DNA of 64,000 bases from Pseudoduganella ginsengisoli (GCF_009720865.1 NZ_WNLA01000001.1:868001-932000), one strand, 5' to 3'. Numbered from the stretch's first letter, positions 7,755 to 17,722 are shown. Numbers and translations are program-made. The notes: a model not told the origin generated them from the sequence alone.

Positions 7755-9701
7755 TTATTTGCTGTCTTTAACTTCTTTGAAGTCAGCGTCAACGACGTCG
7801 TCGTCTTTCTTCGCTTCGCCTTGCGCGCCAGCCTGCTGTGCGCCAGCTTCAGCGCCGCCGGCGGCTGCCTGCTGTGCTTGCATGTCAGCGTACATCTTTT
7901 CGCCCAGCTTTTGCGAAGCAGTCGACAGCGCAGCCACTTTAGCGTCGATGTCAGCCTTGTCGCCGTTCTTGATCGATGCTTCCAGGTCAGTGATGGCCGC
8001 TTCGATCTTTTCTTTCTCGCCGCCTTCCAGCTTGTCGCCGTATTCCGTCAGCGATTTGCGGGTCGAATGCACCAGCGCGTCAGCCTGGTTGCGGGACTCA
8101 GCCAGTTCCTTCAGCTTCTTGTCTTCTTCCGCATTCAGCTCAGCGTCCTTCACCATCTTCTGGATTTCGTCTTCCGACAGACCCGAGTTGGCTTTGATGG
8201 TGATCTTGTTTTCCTTGCCGGTGGCCTTGTCTTTCGCGCCCACGTGCAGAATACCGTTGGCGTCGATGTCGAAGGTCACTTCAATCTGTGGCGTACCGCG
8301 TGCTGCTGGCGGGATGCCTTCCAGGTTGAATTCGCCCAGCGCCTTGTTGCCGGCGGCGATTTCGCGCTCGCCCTGATACACCTTGATGGTCACGGCTGGC
8401 TGGTTGTCGTCAGCGGTCGAGAACACTTGCGAGAACTTGGTCGGAATCGTGGTGTTCTTGTGAATCATCTTGGTCATCACGCCGCCCAGGGTTTCAATAC
8501 CCAGCGACAGTGGCGTCACGTCCAGCAGCAGCAAGTCTTTGCGGTCGCCGGCCAGCACGGAACCTTGAATTGCAGCGCCCACGGCCACGGCTTCGTCAGG
8601 GTTCACGTCCTTGCGTGGATCCTTGCCGAAGAATTCTTTGACCTTTTCCTGCACCTTCGGCATACGGGTCATACCGCCGACCAGGATGATGTCGTCGATG
8701 TCCGACACTTTCACGCCGGCGTCCTTGATGGCGATGCGGCATGGCTCGATGGTGGCGTTGATCAGTTCTTCCACCAGCGATTCCAGCTTGGCGCGGGTAA
8801 TCTTCAGGTTCAGGTGGACTGGCGCGCCGTTTGCCATCGCGATGTACGGCTCGTTGATTTCAGTCTGCTGCGACGACGACAGTTCGATCTTCGCGCGCTC
8901 GGCCGATGCCTTGATACGCTGCAGGGCGATTGGATCTTTTTTCAGGTCCAGGCCATTGATCTTCTTGAATTCGTCGATGATGTAGTCGATCACGCGCTGG
9001 TCGAAGTCTTCGCCGCCCAGGAAGGTGTCGCCGTTGGTCGACAGCACTTCGAACTGCTTCTCGCCATCCACGTCAGCGATTTCAATGATCGACACGTCGA
9101 ACGTACCGCCGCCCAGGTCATACACGGCGATCTTGCGGTCGCCCTTGTCGGTCTTGTCCAGGCCGAATGCCAGCGCCGCTGCAGTTGGTTCGTTGATGAT
9201 GCGCTTGACGTCCAGGCCAGCGATACGGCCGGCGTCTTTGGTTGCCTGGCGCTGCGAGTCGTTGAAGTACGCTGGAACGGTAATCACGGCCTCGGTGACT
9301 TCTTCACCCAGGTAGTCTTCCGCGGTTTTCTTCATCTTGCGCAGCACTTCCGCGGAAATTTGCGGAGGAGCCAGTTTCTTGTCGCGTACGCTCACCCATG
9401 CGTCGCCGTTGTCGGCTTTGGTGATTTCGTACGGCATCAGCGCGATGTCTTTTTGTACTTCCTTCTCTTCGAAGCGGCGGCCGATCAGGCGCTTGACTGC
9501 GAACAGCGTGTTTTTCGGGTTGGTGACAGCCTGGCGTTTGGCAGGTGCGCCAACCAGGATTTCACCGTCTTCTTGGTAAGCAATGATCGAAGGCGTGGTA
9601 CGCGCGCCTTCCGCGTTTTCAATGACTTTCGGCTGGCCGTTTTCCATGATGGAAACGCAGGAGTTGGTGGTGCCGAGGTCAATACCGATGATTTTGCCCA
9701 T
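7755..9701 (-). CDS. dnaK: Chaperone protein DnaK (Hsp70)
   Basis: A 648-residue Hsp70. The N-terminal ATPase domain opens with [17 protein letters not shown] and includes [13 protein letters not shown] and the [11 protein letters not shown] phosphate loop. The hydrophobic linker ([20 protein letters not shown]) leads into the substrate-binding domain and the lid. The tail has the usual acidic end ([12 protein letters not shown]). It lies 79 bases after grpE in the heat-shock operon, driven by the sigma-32-like promoter at 10390-10417. Confidence 0.99.
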   Translation of the reverse strand: MGKIIGIDLGTTNSCVSIMENGQPKVIENAEGARTTPSIIAYQEDGEILVGAPAKRQAVTNPKNTLFAVKRLIGRRFEEKEVQKDIALMPYEITKADNGDAWVSVRDKKLAPPQISAEVLRKMKKTAEDYLGEEVTEAVITVPAYFNDSQRQATKDAGRIAGLDVKRIINEPTAAALAFGLDKTDKGDRKIAVYDLGGGTFDVSIIEIADVDGEKQFEVLSTNGDTFLGGEDFDQRVIDYIIDEFKKINGLDLKKDPIALQRIKASAERAKIELSSSQQTEINEPYIAMANGAPVHLNLKITRAKLESLVEELINATIEPCRIAIKDAGVKVSDIDDIILVGGMTRMPKVQEKVKEFFGKDPRKDVNPDEAVAVGAAIQGSVLAGDRKDLLLLDVTPLSLGIETLGGVMTKMIHKNTTIPTKFSQVFSTADDNQPAVTIKVYQGEREIAAGNKALGEFNLEGIPPAARGTPQIEVTFDIDANGILHVGAKDKATGKENKITIKANSGLSEDEIQKMVKDAELNAEEDKKLKELAESRNQADALVHSTRKSLTEYGDKLEGGEKEKIEAAITDLEASIKNGDKADIDAKVAALSTASQKLGEKMYADMQAQQAAAGGAEAGAQQAGAQGEAKKDDDVVDADFKEVKDSK

Positions 9702-9780
9702 GATTTATTTTCCTTGTAAGCGAAGTTTCTGTTGAACCGTATATTGGGGAATTGCCTTGCAGTTTCAAGCGTTTCGTTAA

Positions 9781-10332
9781 TTACTTGGCTTGCGCGGCGG
9801 TGACGATGGCTGGACGCAGCAAACGGTCAGCAATCATGTAACCTTTTTGCAACACCGTCACGACGGTATTCGCTTCCTGGTCGGCCGGAACGACCGATAC
9901 GGCCTGGTGTTTATTGGGATCCAGCTTTTCACCTTGCGCCGGCTGGATTTCCAGCAGGCGGTTGCGTTCGAAGGCGGAATTCAACTGTTTCAGGGTCATT
10001 TCGACACCTTCTTTGAGGGTGTCGAGCGTCGGTGCTTCGACTTTCAGCGCCATTTCCAGGCTGTCTTTGACTGGCAGCATGGCTTCGGCAAAGCTTTCAA
10101 CAGCGAATTTGTGTGCCTTGGCCACGTCTTCCTGGGCGCGGCGGCGGATGTTCTCGCCTTCCGCCTTGGCGCGCATGAAGGCTTCATGCATTTCAGCCAG
10201 GCGCGCTTCGGTAGCGGCCAGCTGTTCTTCCAGCGACGGAGTAGCTTCTGCCTGGGCTTCGGCGGGAGTCGAATCGGCCGGCGCCTGGTCCACCTCTGGA
10301 TTAGGGACCGTTTGATTTTCTTGATCTTGCAT
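9781..10332 (-). CDS. grpE: Nucleotide exchange factor GrpE
   Basis: A 183-residue cofactor that releases ADP from DnaK. An acidic, proline- and alanine-rich N-terminus (residues 1-30) precedes a long coiled-coil helix (about 32-100, including [18 protein letters not shown]) and the C-terminal beta domain ([21 protein letters not shown]). It is the first gene of grpE-dnaK-dnaJ. The start is 58 bases downstream of a good sigma-32 promoter. Confidence 0.98.
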   Translation of the reverse strand: MQDQENQTVPNPEVDQAPADSTPAEAQAEATPSLEEQLAATEARLAEMHEAFMRAKAEGENIRRRAQEDVAKAHKFAVESFAEAMLPVKDSLEMALKVEAPTLDTLKEGVEMTLKQLNSAFERNRLLEIQPAQGEKLDPNKHQAVSVVPADQEANTVVTVLQKGYMIADRLLRPAIVTAAQAK

Positions 10333-10389
10333 CTAAAAGACTCCTACAAATCGTGTTTGTTTGACATTACTGCTTGCAGCACGGGCAGC

Positions 10390-10417
10390 AAGTGGGGCTA
10401 TAACCTTCAATTTCAAG
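10390..10417 (-). promoter_or_regulatory. Sigma-32 heat-shock promoter of grpE-dnaK
   Basis: The minus strand carries CTTGAAA (10417-10411), 13 bases, then CCCCACTT (10397-10390). The consensus is CTTGAAA-N11-15-CCCCATNT. Its position about 58 bases upstream of grpE is what heat-shock control needs. No CIRCE element is visible, so HrcA control is unlikely here. Confidence 0.82.
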
Positions 10418-10537
10418 GGGTTTTTCCCCAGCTCTTACTTTCTCCGGCGTGTGATGTAACCAACAAGTTACACATCAGTCACATCGAGAGATGGTTATTT
10501 CATGCCTGCCCGCTAAGATGAAATCAAGGAGGTCGTT

Positions 10538-10624
10538 ATGAAATTGCCATTCATTGCAGCATCCATCCTTGCCTACACCATCCTCGTGGTGGCTTGGCTT
10601 TGCTACACGGAACTGATTCCATGA
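10538..10624 (+). CDS. 28-residue single-span membrane peptide
   Basis: A small gene, 28 codons plus stop. It begins MKLPFIAASILAYTILVVAW and ends LCYTELIP. It is preceded by a near-perfect ribosome site (AAGGAGG, six bases before the ATG), the strongest in the neighbourhood. Residues 4-22 form one hydrophobic helix, with a Lys at the N-terminus and a Glu near the C-terminus. It lies in the gap between grpE and hemH and points away from grpE. I do not recognise the family, and the function is unknown. Coding is inferred from the ribosome site and the clean hydrophobic pattern. Confidence 0.6.
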   Translation: MKLPFIAASILAYTILVVAWLCYTELIP

Positions 10625-10697
10625 AACGTGACCAGCCCTGCAAACCGGATATTTTAACAGGCTGGCACTCACCGGCGGCAAGTGCTAATAATTGTTG

Positions 10698-11807
10698 TCA
10701 GTTTTCTGCGCCGAGTTTGAGGGCGGCCGCGCGGGCCTTCTCCAAGTCTTTTTTTGCAACATCCTGCTGGGCGCCCGTGATCATCGTCGGCCAGCCGATC
10801 ATCTGGTGTTCCGCCAACTCCGCCAGCGCGGCAATCCACGCCGGCGACTCATTCAGGCACGGGATGTAGTGGAATTCCTTGCCGCCGGCCGACAGGAAGT
10901 CGTGCCGCACTTCCATCGCGATTTCTTCCAGCGTTTCCAGGCAATCACTGGTAAAGCCCGGGCAAATCACGTCCAGGCGGCGCACGCCCTGTTTGGCCAA
11001 TGCCTGCACCGTGGGCGCCGTATAGGGCTGCAGCCATTCCGCCTTGCCGAAGCGGGATTGGAACGTAACGATGTAGTCGTCTTCTTTGAGCTTGAGTTTG
11101 GCTGCCAGCAGGCGCGCGGTCTTGTGGCATTCGCAATGGTACGGGTCGCCCAGCAGCAAGGTACGCTTCGGCACGCCATGGAAACTCATGACGAGCTTTT
11201 CCCCGCGGCCATGGGTTTCCCAATGGGCGAGCACGGTCTTTTTCAGCGCATCGATATAGCCGTCGTCATCGTGATAATCGCGCACCAGGCGCAATTCCGG
11301 CACGTTGCGCACGGTTTTGAAGTGGCCAAAGACAGCGTCATAAATCGAGCCGGTGGTCGTGCCGGAATATTGCGGATACGCAGGCAGCACGACAATGCGG
11401 GTACAGCCATCGGCCTTTAAGCGCGCCAGCACATCCGGCAGCGACGGCGAACCGTAGCGCATGGCCATCGCCACCGTGACGTCGCGGTGGCCCCGTTCGC
11501 CCAGTGCGCCGCGCAACAGCAGCGCCTGCCTTTGCGTGTGGATTTTTAATGGCGAGCCCTCTTCGGTCCAGATCGACGCATATTTTTTTGCGGACTGGCC
11601 GGAGCGGAATGGCAGGATGAAGACGTTCAAGATCCACCACCAGAGCGCGCGGGGAATTTCCACCACGCGGGGGTCGGACAAGAATTGCTTCAGGTAGCGC
11701 CGCACGGCGGAGCGGGTCGGCTCGTCCGGCGTACCCAGATTAACGAGCACGACTGCGCTGGTGGAGCCGGTGCCGTGCGTGTGTGGAGGTTCTTTTTGGA
11801 AGGCCAT
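10698..11807 (-). CDS. hemH: Ferrochelatase
   Basis: A 369-residue enzyme that inserts Fe2+ into protoporphyrin IX, the last step of heme synthesis. Typical segments are VVLVNLGTPDEPT near the N-terminus, the catalytic-histidine segment MSFHGVPKRTL (residue about 215), FQSRFGKAEWLQPYT, and CPGFTSDCLETLEEIA with the conserved Glu. The start at 11807 is uncertain because no clear ribosome site is seen. An in-frame ATG at 11837 overlaps a TATAAT that is better read as the -10 element. It follows recN on the same strand. Confidence 0.96.
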   Translation of the reverse strand: MAFQKEPPHTHGTGSTSAVVLVNLGTPDEPTRSAVRRYLKQFLSDPRVVEIPRALWWWILNVFILPFRSGQSAKKYASIWTEEGSPLKIHTQRQALLLRGALGERGHRDVTVAMAMRYGSPSLPDVLARLKADGCTRIVVLPAYPQYSGTTTGSIYDAVFGHFKTVRNVPELRLVRDYHDDDGYIDALKKTVLAHWETHGRGEKLVMSFHGVPKRTLLLGDPYHCECHKTARLLAAKLKLKEDDYIVTFQSRFGKAEWLQPYTAPTVQALAKQGVRRLDVICPGFTSDCLETLEEIAMEVRHDFLSAGGKEFHYIPCLNESPAWIAALAELAEHQMIGWPTMITGAQQDVAKKDLEKARAAALKLGAEN

Positions 11808-11891
11808 GAATCTGCAATGACGGATGGGAGCCGTCATTATAGATTTATTATTCAACATGGGTGCCGGGCCTTCAGGCCGGGCATCCGCATT

Positions 11892-13571
11892 TTATAAAGC
11901 TAGCAATTCCTGCGCATGCTTGCGCGTCGTGGCGGTGATTTCCAGCCCGCCCAGCATGCGCGCCACTTCTTCCACACGGGCGCGCTGGTCCAGCACGTTG
12001 ATGCGCGAGGCGGTCTTGCCCGAGTCCGTCAACCCTTTCGCCACCTGGAAGTGCTGGTTGGCCTGGCTGGCCACTTGCGGCAAGTGCGTCACGCACAAGA
12101 CCTGGCGCGCCTGGCCCAGGCGCTTCAGCAGGCGTCCCACGACTTCCGCCACACCGCCGCCAATACCACTGTCGACTTCGTCAAAGATCAGTGTCGGTAC
12201 GGTGGTCGCATGGGACGTAATCACGGAAATGGCCAGCGAAATACGGGCCAGTTCACCACCGGACGCGACTTTGGCAAGCGGCCGCGGCGACACCCCCGCA
12301 TGGCCTGCCACGAGGAATTCCACTTGCTCGACACCATGCGCGGATGGTTCGCACGGATGCAGCCCGATGGCAAACACGCCGCCCGTCATATTCAATTCCT
12401 GCATGGCGGCCGTGACGGCAATGCCGAGCCGGTGCACAGCCTTTTCGCGCATGGCCGACAGTTGGCGCGCTTCGCCCATGTAGGCAGCCTTGAGCTTTTC
12501 CTCTTGCTTGCGCAAACCGTCCAGGTCAGACGCATCGGCCAGCTGGCTGAGTTTGGCCGACAGCTTCGCATGTTCCTGCGGCAGTTCTTCCGGCTGCACG
12601 CGGAATTTACGGGAGGCGGAATGCAGCGCTTCGAGGCGCGCATCGACCTGGCGCAAGCGGTCCGGGTCCAGTTCCACCTTGTCCAGGTAATTGTTCAGCG
12701 CATACACGGCTTCCTGTAACTGGATGCGGGCCGATTCAATCAGTTCAGCGGTCGGCAGCAATTCCGTATCGATGGCGGCCAGCTTGCCCAGCTTTTGCTG
12801 CAGCGACGACAGTTGCGACACGACCGGGTGATCATCCGATTCCGACAGCACGGCCAGCGTTTCCTGCGCACCTTCCATCAGGCTGGCTGCATGCGACAGG
12901 CGGCTGTGTTCAAGCGACACGTCCTGCCACTCATCGGCTTTGGGCGCCAGTTTATCGAGTTCCGCCACTTGCCACTCCAGGCGCTCGCGCTCATACGCCA
13001 GGTTGGCCGCGTTGGCTTCGTATTCCTGCAATTGTTTGGCCAGTGCGCGCCACGCGCGGTAAGCCGTGCCGACGCTTTTCAGCTGGGCGGCCACATCAAC
13101 GCCGCTTTCAGCGCCATCGAGCGCCGCATAGTTATCCAGCAATGCGCGCTGCGCATCGGCTTTCAGCAGCGACTGGTGCGCATGCTGGCCATGGATATCC
13201 ACCAGCAAATCGCCCAGCTCGCGCAACTGCGCCGCCGTGGCGGCCACGCCATTGATATACGCTTTGGTGCGGCCCGCATTGTCGATCACGCGGCGCAGCA
13301 GCGCACCGCCTTCTTCGACCGCAAATTCATTGGCTGCCAGCCATGCGCTTGCCGCTTCCGTGACAGCGAAGTCCGCCGTGATATCCGCCTTGGACGCGCC
13401 TTCGCGCACCATGCTGGCATCGCCGCGGCCCCCCAGCGCCAGGGACAGCGCATCGATCAAGATGGATTTGCCGGCGCCGGTCTCGCCTGTGAAGACGGTA
13501 AAGCCGCTTGAGAATTCCAGTTCGATGGTATCGACGATGACGAAGTCGCGGATGGACAGGGTACGAAGCAT
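11892..13571 (-). CDS. recN: DNA repair protein RecN
   Basis: A 559-residue SMC-like ATPase involved in double-strand-break repair. The Walker A motif (GETGAGKSIL) is near residue 30. A long coiled-coil region lies in the middle (about 150-365), and the ABC signature and Walker B (ASGGELARISLA, LIFDEVDSGIGG) are near residues 440-480. The start at 13571 gives the conserved opening MLRTLSIRDFVIVD. It lies 26 bases after nadK. The LexA box upstream of nadK would place both genes in the SOS regulon, and recN is a classic SOS gene. Confidence 0.97.
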   Translation of the reverse strand: MLRTLSIRDFVIVDTIELEFSSGFTVFTGETGAGKSILIDALSLALGGRGDASMVREGASKADITADFAVTEAASAWLAANEFAVEEGGALLRRVIDNAGRTKAYINGVAATAAQLRELGDLLVDIHGQHAHQSLLKADAQRALLDNYAALDGAESGVDVAAQLKSVGTAYRAWRALAKQLQEYEANAANLAYERERLEWQVAELDKLAPKADEWQDVSLEHSRLSHAASLMEGAQETLAVLSESDDHPVVSQLSSLQQKLGKLAAIDTELLPTAELIESARIQLQEAVYALNNYLDKVELDPDRLRQVDARLEALHSASRKFRVQPEELPQEHAKLSAKLSQLADASDLDGLRKQEEKLKAAYMGEARQLSAMREKAVHRLGIAVTAAMQELNMTGGVFAIGLHPCEPSAHGVEQVEFLVAGHAGVSPRPLAKVASGGELARISLAISVITSHATTVPTLIFDEVDSGIGGGVAEVVGRLLKRLGQARQVLCVTHLPQVASQANQHFQVAKGLTDSGKTASRINVLDQRARVEEVARMLGGLEITATTRKHAQELLAL

Positions 13572-13597
13572 AGGCAGCGGGGTTGAAGTTGATGGGA

Positions 13598-14500
13598 TCA
13601 GGCCAGTTTGCCTTCGCCTGACGGGTATTCGTTCCAGTGCAGTTTTTCGCGCAGCGTATTGTAGTAACTCCACCCTTCCGGATGCAGGAACGTAATAGTG
13701 TGCGGCGAGCGCTGGATGAGGATGCGGTCATGCGCCTGCAGGCTGGCAAAGGTTTGCATGTCGAAGTTCACGGTGATGTCGCGGCCGCGCATGATTTCCA
13801 CCACGATTTCACTGGAATCCGGCAAGACAATCGGCCGGTTCGACAGCGCGTGCGGGGCAATCGGCACCATGACGATGCCGCCCAGGGTCGGATGCAGCAA
13901 GGGCCCGCCGGCCGACAGCGCATACGCGGTGGAGCCGGTCGGCGTGGACATGATCAAGCCATCGGAACGCTGGTTGTACATGAACTGGCCATCGACGTCG
14001 ACACGCAGCTCGGCCATACCGGCGCCGGCGCCGCGCGACACGACCACATCATTGAATGCGCGCCCCACGAACATGTCCTGGCCATCGCGCACCACGCGGC
14101 CTTCCAGCATGGTGCGGCGCTCAGCCTGGTAACGTCCCGACAGCATTTGCTGCAGCACGGGCAACATGCCGTCAAGCGGGATATCCGTCATGAAACCAAG
14201 ACGGCCCTGGTTAATGCCGATCAGCGGCACATCGAACGGCGCCAGGCGGCGCGCCATGCCCAGCATGGTGCCATCACCGCCCATGACAATGGCGGCGTTC
14301 GCATGTTCACCAATCTGTGCTGCCGACATCGCTGCAACGCCCGGCATATGCAAATGCGCCGCCGTTTCTTCTTCGAACACGACGTGGTGGCCGGCGTCTC
14401 TTAAAAATTTCAGCAAACTGCTGACAGACTCTTCAATGCCCGCCGTATTCTGGCGCACGACCAGGGCGATTGTTTTAAACAGAACTTGCGTAGCAGGCAT
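13598..14500 (-). CDS. nadK: NAD kinase
   Basis: A 300-residue enzyme that phosphorylates NAD to NADP. The GGDGT motif ([14 protein letters not shown]) lies near residue 72. The NDVVVSRG segment and the [16 protein letters not shown] nucleotide-binding segment follow at about 147 and 185. The start at 14500 ([14 protein letters not shown]) matches the usual N-terminus. A longer frame upstream crosses the LexA box and is rejected. The gene leads nadK-recN, and hemH may be the third member. Confidence 0.97.
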   Translation of the reverse strand: MPATQVLFKTIALVVRQNTAGIEESVSSLLKFLRDAGHHVVFEEETAAHLHMPGVAAMSAAQIGEHANAAIVMGGDGTMLGMARRLAPFDVPLIGINQGRLGFMTDIPLDGMLPVLQQMLSGRYQAERRTMLEGRVVRDGQDMFVGRAFNDVVVSRGAGAGMAELRVDVDGQFMYNQRSDGLIMSTPTGSTAYALSAGGPLLHPTLGGIVMVPIAPHALSNRPIVLPDSSEIVVEIMRGRDITVNFDMQTFASLQAHDRILIQRSPHTITFLHPEGWSYYNTLREKLHWNEYPSGEGKLA

Positions 14501-14599
14501 AAATCTCTCAGTCGGATGGGATCGCAAAAACCAGGTTACAACACTGGGGTGGTAACACCCGGCAGAGTAACCCATAATGCAACCTTCTGCCACGCACGC

Positions 14600-14621
14600 A
14601 TACTGTACATGCAAACAGTAT
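14600..14621. promoter_or_regulatory. LexA (SOS) box between nadK-recN and the VOC gene
   Basis: ATACTGT (14600-14606) and ACAGTAT (14615-14621) form a perfect inverted repeat around eight bases, matching CTGT-N8-ACAG with extended arms. It lies 100 bases upstream of nadK and 48 bases upstream of the divergent VOC gene, and it overlaps a TATAAT (14619-14624) on the plus strand. It could control both transcripts. Confidence 0.8.
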
Positions 14622-14668
14622 AATTTGTGCGGCAGCAGACTGCAAGCACACTCAATTGGGAGAAAACA

Positions 14669-15049
14669 ATGGCAAAAGTGCTGGGCGTGGGCGGCATTTT
14701 CTTCAAGTCGCGCAATCCGCAAGCGTTAATGCAGTGGTATCAGGAACACTTGGGCTTTTCCACGGAATCCACGGATTACGCAACCTTTTTCCCGGCCACC
14801 ATGCCGGATGGCGGTGGTACGGTCTTCAGTCCCTTCAAGGACACCACTGGTTATTTTGCGCCATCGAAGCGCGATTTCATGTTCAACCTGATTGTCGATA
14901 ACCTCGATGCGGCGCTGGAACAAGTGAAACAAGGCGGCGCGGAATTAGTCGGCGATCCGCAATCGTTTGATTACGGGCGCTTTGGCTGGTTCATGGACCC
15001 GGATGGCAACAAGGTGGAGCTGTGGCAGCCGGTCACCCAAGCTGAATAA
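14669..15049 (+). CDS. VOC-family (glyoxalase/bleomycin-resistance fold) protein
   Basis: A 126-residue single VOC domain. It opens [20 protein letters not shown] and ends with [17 protein letters not shown], the usual metal-site glutamate strand of the fold. The start at 14669 follows GGGAG at a normal distance. It is divergent from nadK-recN and shares their LexA-box region. The superfamily includes glyoxalases, dioxygenases and antibiotic-binding proteins. The substrate cannot be read from the sequence, and an SOS link is only suggested by the box. Confidence 0.88.
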   Translation: MAKVLGVGGIFFKSRNPQALMQWYQEHLGFSTESTDYATFFPATMPDGGGTVFSPFKDTTGYFAPSKRDFMFNLIVDNLDAALEQVKQGGAELVGDPQSFDYGRFGWFMDPDGNKVELWQPVTQAE

Positions 15050-15052
15050 AGC

Positions 15053-15084
15053 AACGGCGGGGTCAATGAACTGACCCCGCCGTT
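15053..15084. terminator. Bidirectional terminator-like hairpin between convergent genes
   Basis: AACGGCGGGGTCA (15053-15065) and TGACCCCGCCGTT (15072-15084) form a perfect 13-base-pair stem with a six-base loop. It lies between the VOC stop and the end of the convergent DUF3667 gene. There is no clear T-run on either side, so termination strength is uncertain. Confidence 0.6.
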
Positions 15085-15088
15085 GTAC

Positions 15089-15991
15089 TTAATGGGCAGT
15101 GGCAACGCCCATGCCCACGGCAATCCCGATGGCAATCGCCATCGACAGGCAGTGCGCCAGCATCAGCAGCGACCAGCGCAAGAACGTGGCCCAGCGGCTG
15201 CCGCCATACACGCGCCGCATGGCCCACGGCAGGTAGCCGACCAGCCAGCATATTTCCGCGAACTGGATCAGCCCGTCCGGCGTCAGTTTGATGGCGGCAA
15301 ACAGCACAAAGGCAAACGCACTGCTGTGCAGCGCGAACAGCAAGTGTTCGCCATAGCGCTTGCCCGAACCCAGGTACAAAAACTTCAGGTACAGCGCAAA
15401 CAGCGGCATCAGGGCAAACATCGCGTACGGGCCGTAATTGAAGAAGCCATCCGACAGCACTTTGCCCCGCCCGGCCGTGTCGAGGTCACTGAAATGATCG
15501 ACTTGTTTGGCGAGGCCGGGGGCCTTGGCGCGCAACGTGTCCGGTAATTCAATCTGGTTGCCATGGGCATCGACAGTGCGGCCATTACGGATGATCTCAT
15601 CGCGGATGTCAGCCGCATGTTCTTTCACCTTGATGGTGTCGTTGCCGTCCAGTTTGACCGGCTCCACACTCGTGAATTTCAATAGCGCAAAAAACAGCAC
15701 GGACAACGTCAGGTACATGCGCAGCGGTTCCACGTAGCGCTTGCGGCGGCCCCGCATATATTCCAGCGTCAGCAAGCCTGGACGGAACAGCAGCCGCGTG
15801 AACGTGCCCCACAAGCGCCCTTCCAGCGCCACGTAATGGCCGATGAATTCATGCGCGAACTCGCTGAAGCTGGGGGCATGCATGCGCGTTTCCTGCCCAC
15901 AGTTCTGGCAGTAATTGCCGCCCGTCGTAGCGATATCGCAGTTCGGGCAAATGGCGGGGATGTCGTGGTGGACGGCGACGTCGTTCTTCAT
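15089..15991 (-). CDS. DUF3667 membrane protein with N-terminal zinc ribbon
   Basis: A 300-residue protein. A CPNC...CQNCGQ zinc ribbon (residues about 15-33) is followed by LEGRLWGTFTRLLFRPG and the RGRRKRYVEPLRMYLTLS segment, the core of DUF3667. Four to five hydrophobic helices follow, one near residue 95 and the others in the C-terminal 110 residues, probably in the inner membrane. A charged loop (residues about 110-180) lies between them. The family is common in beta- and gammaproteobacteria and has no established function. It is convergent with the VOC gene. Confidence 0.85.
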   Translation of the reverse strand: MKNDVAVHHDIPAICPNCDIATTGGNYCQNCGQETRMHAPSFSEFAHEFIGHYVALEGRLWGTFTRLLFRPGLLTLEYMRGRRKRYVEPLRMYLTLSVLFFALLKFTSVEPVKLDGNDTIKVKEHAADIRDEIIRNGRTVDAHGNQIELPDTLRAKAPGLAKQVDHFSDLDTAGRGKVLSDGFFNYGPYAMFALMPLFALYLKFLYLGSGKRYGEHLLFALHSSAFAFVLFAAIKLTPDGLIQFAEICWLVGYLPWAMRRVYGGSRWATFLRWSLLMLAHCLSMAIAIGIAVGMGVATAH

Positions 15992-16136
15992 TGTTATTCC
16001 TGAGCAGGTTCTTCAGCCGGGAAATGTTACATGACTTCAAGCTGTCATTGCACTGTTTCAAAAAAGTTCAAACGGGCGACTGCGCACAGTACGCCGGACT
16101 ATGATGGGCCGCGAAGCGAAGACAGGAGGACCCACC

Positions 16137-16394
16137 ATGGTGACGGAAGCAAAGGACCGCCAGGTCAATACAGCCCTGCCAGCCAAGAGCGACGACGGTA
16201 AACGCTTGCCGCATGAGCGCGACGAATCGCCGGATGGCCATCAACAGAAAACCCGCAGTGTGATCCGGCAAGCGGCCAGCGACCTTGAACAAGGGCTGGT
16301 CGATACCGATATGCATGGGATTCGCGGTGTGGAAAAAGTGCAACCTCAACCGCCTGGCACAGCGGCGCCACAACCAGGAAACAAACGCGATTAA
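16137..16394 (+). CDS. Small hydrophilic hypothetical protein
   Basis: An 85-residue charged protein, rich in Asp, Glu, Lys and Gln. It has no cysteine, no hydrophobic helix and no recognised domain. The start at 16137 is chosen because AGGAGG precedes it by a normal gap, while the earlier in-frame ATG at 16101 has no ribosome site. It ends 14 bases before the PQQ-type dehydrogenase and probably shares its transcript. The composition suggests a disordered, possibly stress-related, protein. The function is unknown. Confidence 0.6.
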   Translation: MVTEAKDRQVNTALPAKSDDGKRLPHERDESPDGHQQKTRSVIRQAASDLEQGLVDTDMHGIRGVEKVQPQPPGTAAPQPGNKRD

Positions 16395-16408
16395 CCTTGG
16401 AGACGTGA

Positions 16409-17722
16409 ATGAAGTTCACCTTGATGCCAACCGTGCTATTGCTGGCCTCAGTCTATCCCGGCGCATGGGCGCAGCAGCCAGGCTATGCGCCTGGCTTCGG
16501 CCCATCCCCCGCCCTGCCCCAACCGGAACGCACGCTGATCCCGACCGTCAATGTGGCGCCTGTCGAGCGTTTCAAGGACAGCGATTCCCCGGTCGCGGCG
16601 CCCGGCTTCACCGTGCGTGCCTATGCGCGCAACCTCGACCATCCGCGCTGGGTCTATGTGCTGCCGAACGGCGACGTGCTGGTGGTGGAAACCAATGCGC
16701 CGGAACGGCCGGAAGACAACACGGGCATCAAAGGCATGATCGTCAAATCGCAAATGAAAAAGGCGGGCGCCGTGTCGGACTCCGCCAACCGCATCACCTT
16801 GCTGCGCGATATCGATGCGAATGGCATGGCAAAAACCCGCACCACGTTCCTGCAAGGCTTGAACTCGCCATTTGGCGTAGCGCTGGTCGGCAATGACTTA
16901 TACGTGGCCAATACGGACGCCGTGCTGAAATTCCCGTACCAGACGGGACAGACTTCCATCACGGCGCGCGGCGTGAAAGTCATGGATTTGCCGGGCGGCC
17001 CGCTGAACCATCACTGGACCAAGAACATCATTGCCAGCCCGGACGGCAAGACGCTGTATGCGACAGTCGGCTCGAACAGTAACGTGGCGGAAAACGGCAT
17101 CGATAAAGAAACGGGACGCGCCGCGATCTGGCAGCTGGACCTGGCCACCAGCAAAGCCACGCTGTACGCGACCGGCCTGCGCAATGCCAATGGCATGGGC
17201 TGGCAACCGCAATCGAAGGCGCTGTGGACGGTTGTCAACGAGCGCGATGAGCTGGGCAATGACCTGGTGCCGGATTACCTGACGTCCGTGAAGCAGGGAG
17301 CCTTTTATGGCTGGCCCTACAGCTACTTCGGCCAGCACGTGGACACGCGCGTCAAAGAACAGCGGCCAGACCTGGTGGCCAGGGCCATCGCACCGGACTA
17401 TGCGCTGGGCGGCCATACGGCATCGCTGGGACTGGTTTTTTATGAAGGGGAGGCATTCCCCGCAAGCTACCGTGGCGGCGCGTTTATCGGCCAGCACGGA
17501 TCGTGGAACCGCAAGCCTTACAGCGGCTACAAGGTGGTGTTCGTGCCGTTTGCCAACGGCCAGCCATCCGGGCCGCCGCAAGACTTCCTCAGCGGTTTCC
17601 TCAGCGCTGACGGCAAGGCCCGTGGCCGGCCGGTCGGCGTCGCAGTGGACAAGGCGGGCGCATTGCTGGTGGCGGACGACGTGGCAAACGCCGTCTGGCG
17701 CGTCACGCCGAAGGGAAGCTGA
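16409..17722 (+). CDS. Periplasmic PQQ-dependent sugar (sorbosone) dehydrogenase family protein
   Basis: A 437-residue protein with a clear signal peptide (residues 1-21, ending at AWA). The rest is a six-bladed propeller of the soluble glucose/sorbosone dehydrogenase type: LDHPRWVYVLPNGDVLVVE, LYATVGSNSN, and ATGLRNANGMGWQP followed by VNERDELGNDLVPDYL, as in this family. The cytochrome c CXXCH motif of some relatives is absent. It would oxidise a sugar or aldehyde in the periplasm if PQQ is bound. The substrate is not identifiable. The start follows GGAGACGTGA. Confidence 0.86.
   Translation: MKFTLMPTVLLLASVYPGAWAQQPGYAPGFGPSPALPQPERTLIPTVNVAPVERFKDSDSPVAAPGFTVRAYARNLDHPRWVYVLPNGDVLVVETNAPERPEDNTGIKGMIVKSQMKKAGAVSDSANRITLLRDIDANGMAKTRTTFLQGLNSPFGVALVGNDLYVANTDAVLKFPYQTGQTSITARGVKVMDLPGGPLNHHWTKNIIASPDGKTLYATVGSNSNVAENGIDKETGRAAIWQLDLATSKATLYATGLRNANGMGWQPQSKALWTVVNERDELGNDLVPDYLTSVKQGAFYGWPYSYFGQHVDTRVKEQRPDLVARAIAPDYALGGHTASLGLVFYEGEAFPASYRGGAFIGQHGSWNRKPYSGYKVVFVPFANGQPSGPPQDFLSGFLSADGKARGRPVGVAVDKAGALLVADDVANAVWRVTPKGS

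Noticed and set aside
7821..9719. A 632-codon open frame on the plus strand opposite dnaK
   Set aside because: It lies wholly opposite a certain gene, its predicted protein has no domain, and high G+C coding strands often leave such open antisense frames.
10333..10537. CIRCE element for HrcA control of grpE
   Set aside because: The nine-base inverted repeats of CIRCE are absent, and the sigma-32 element explains heat-shock control.
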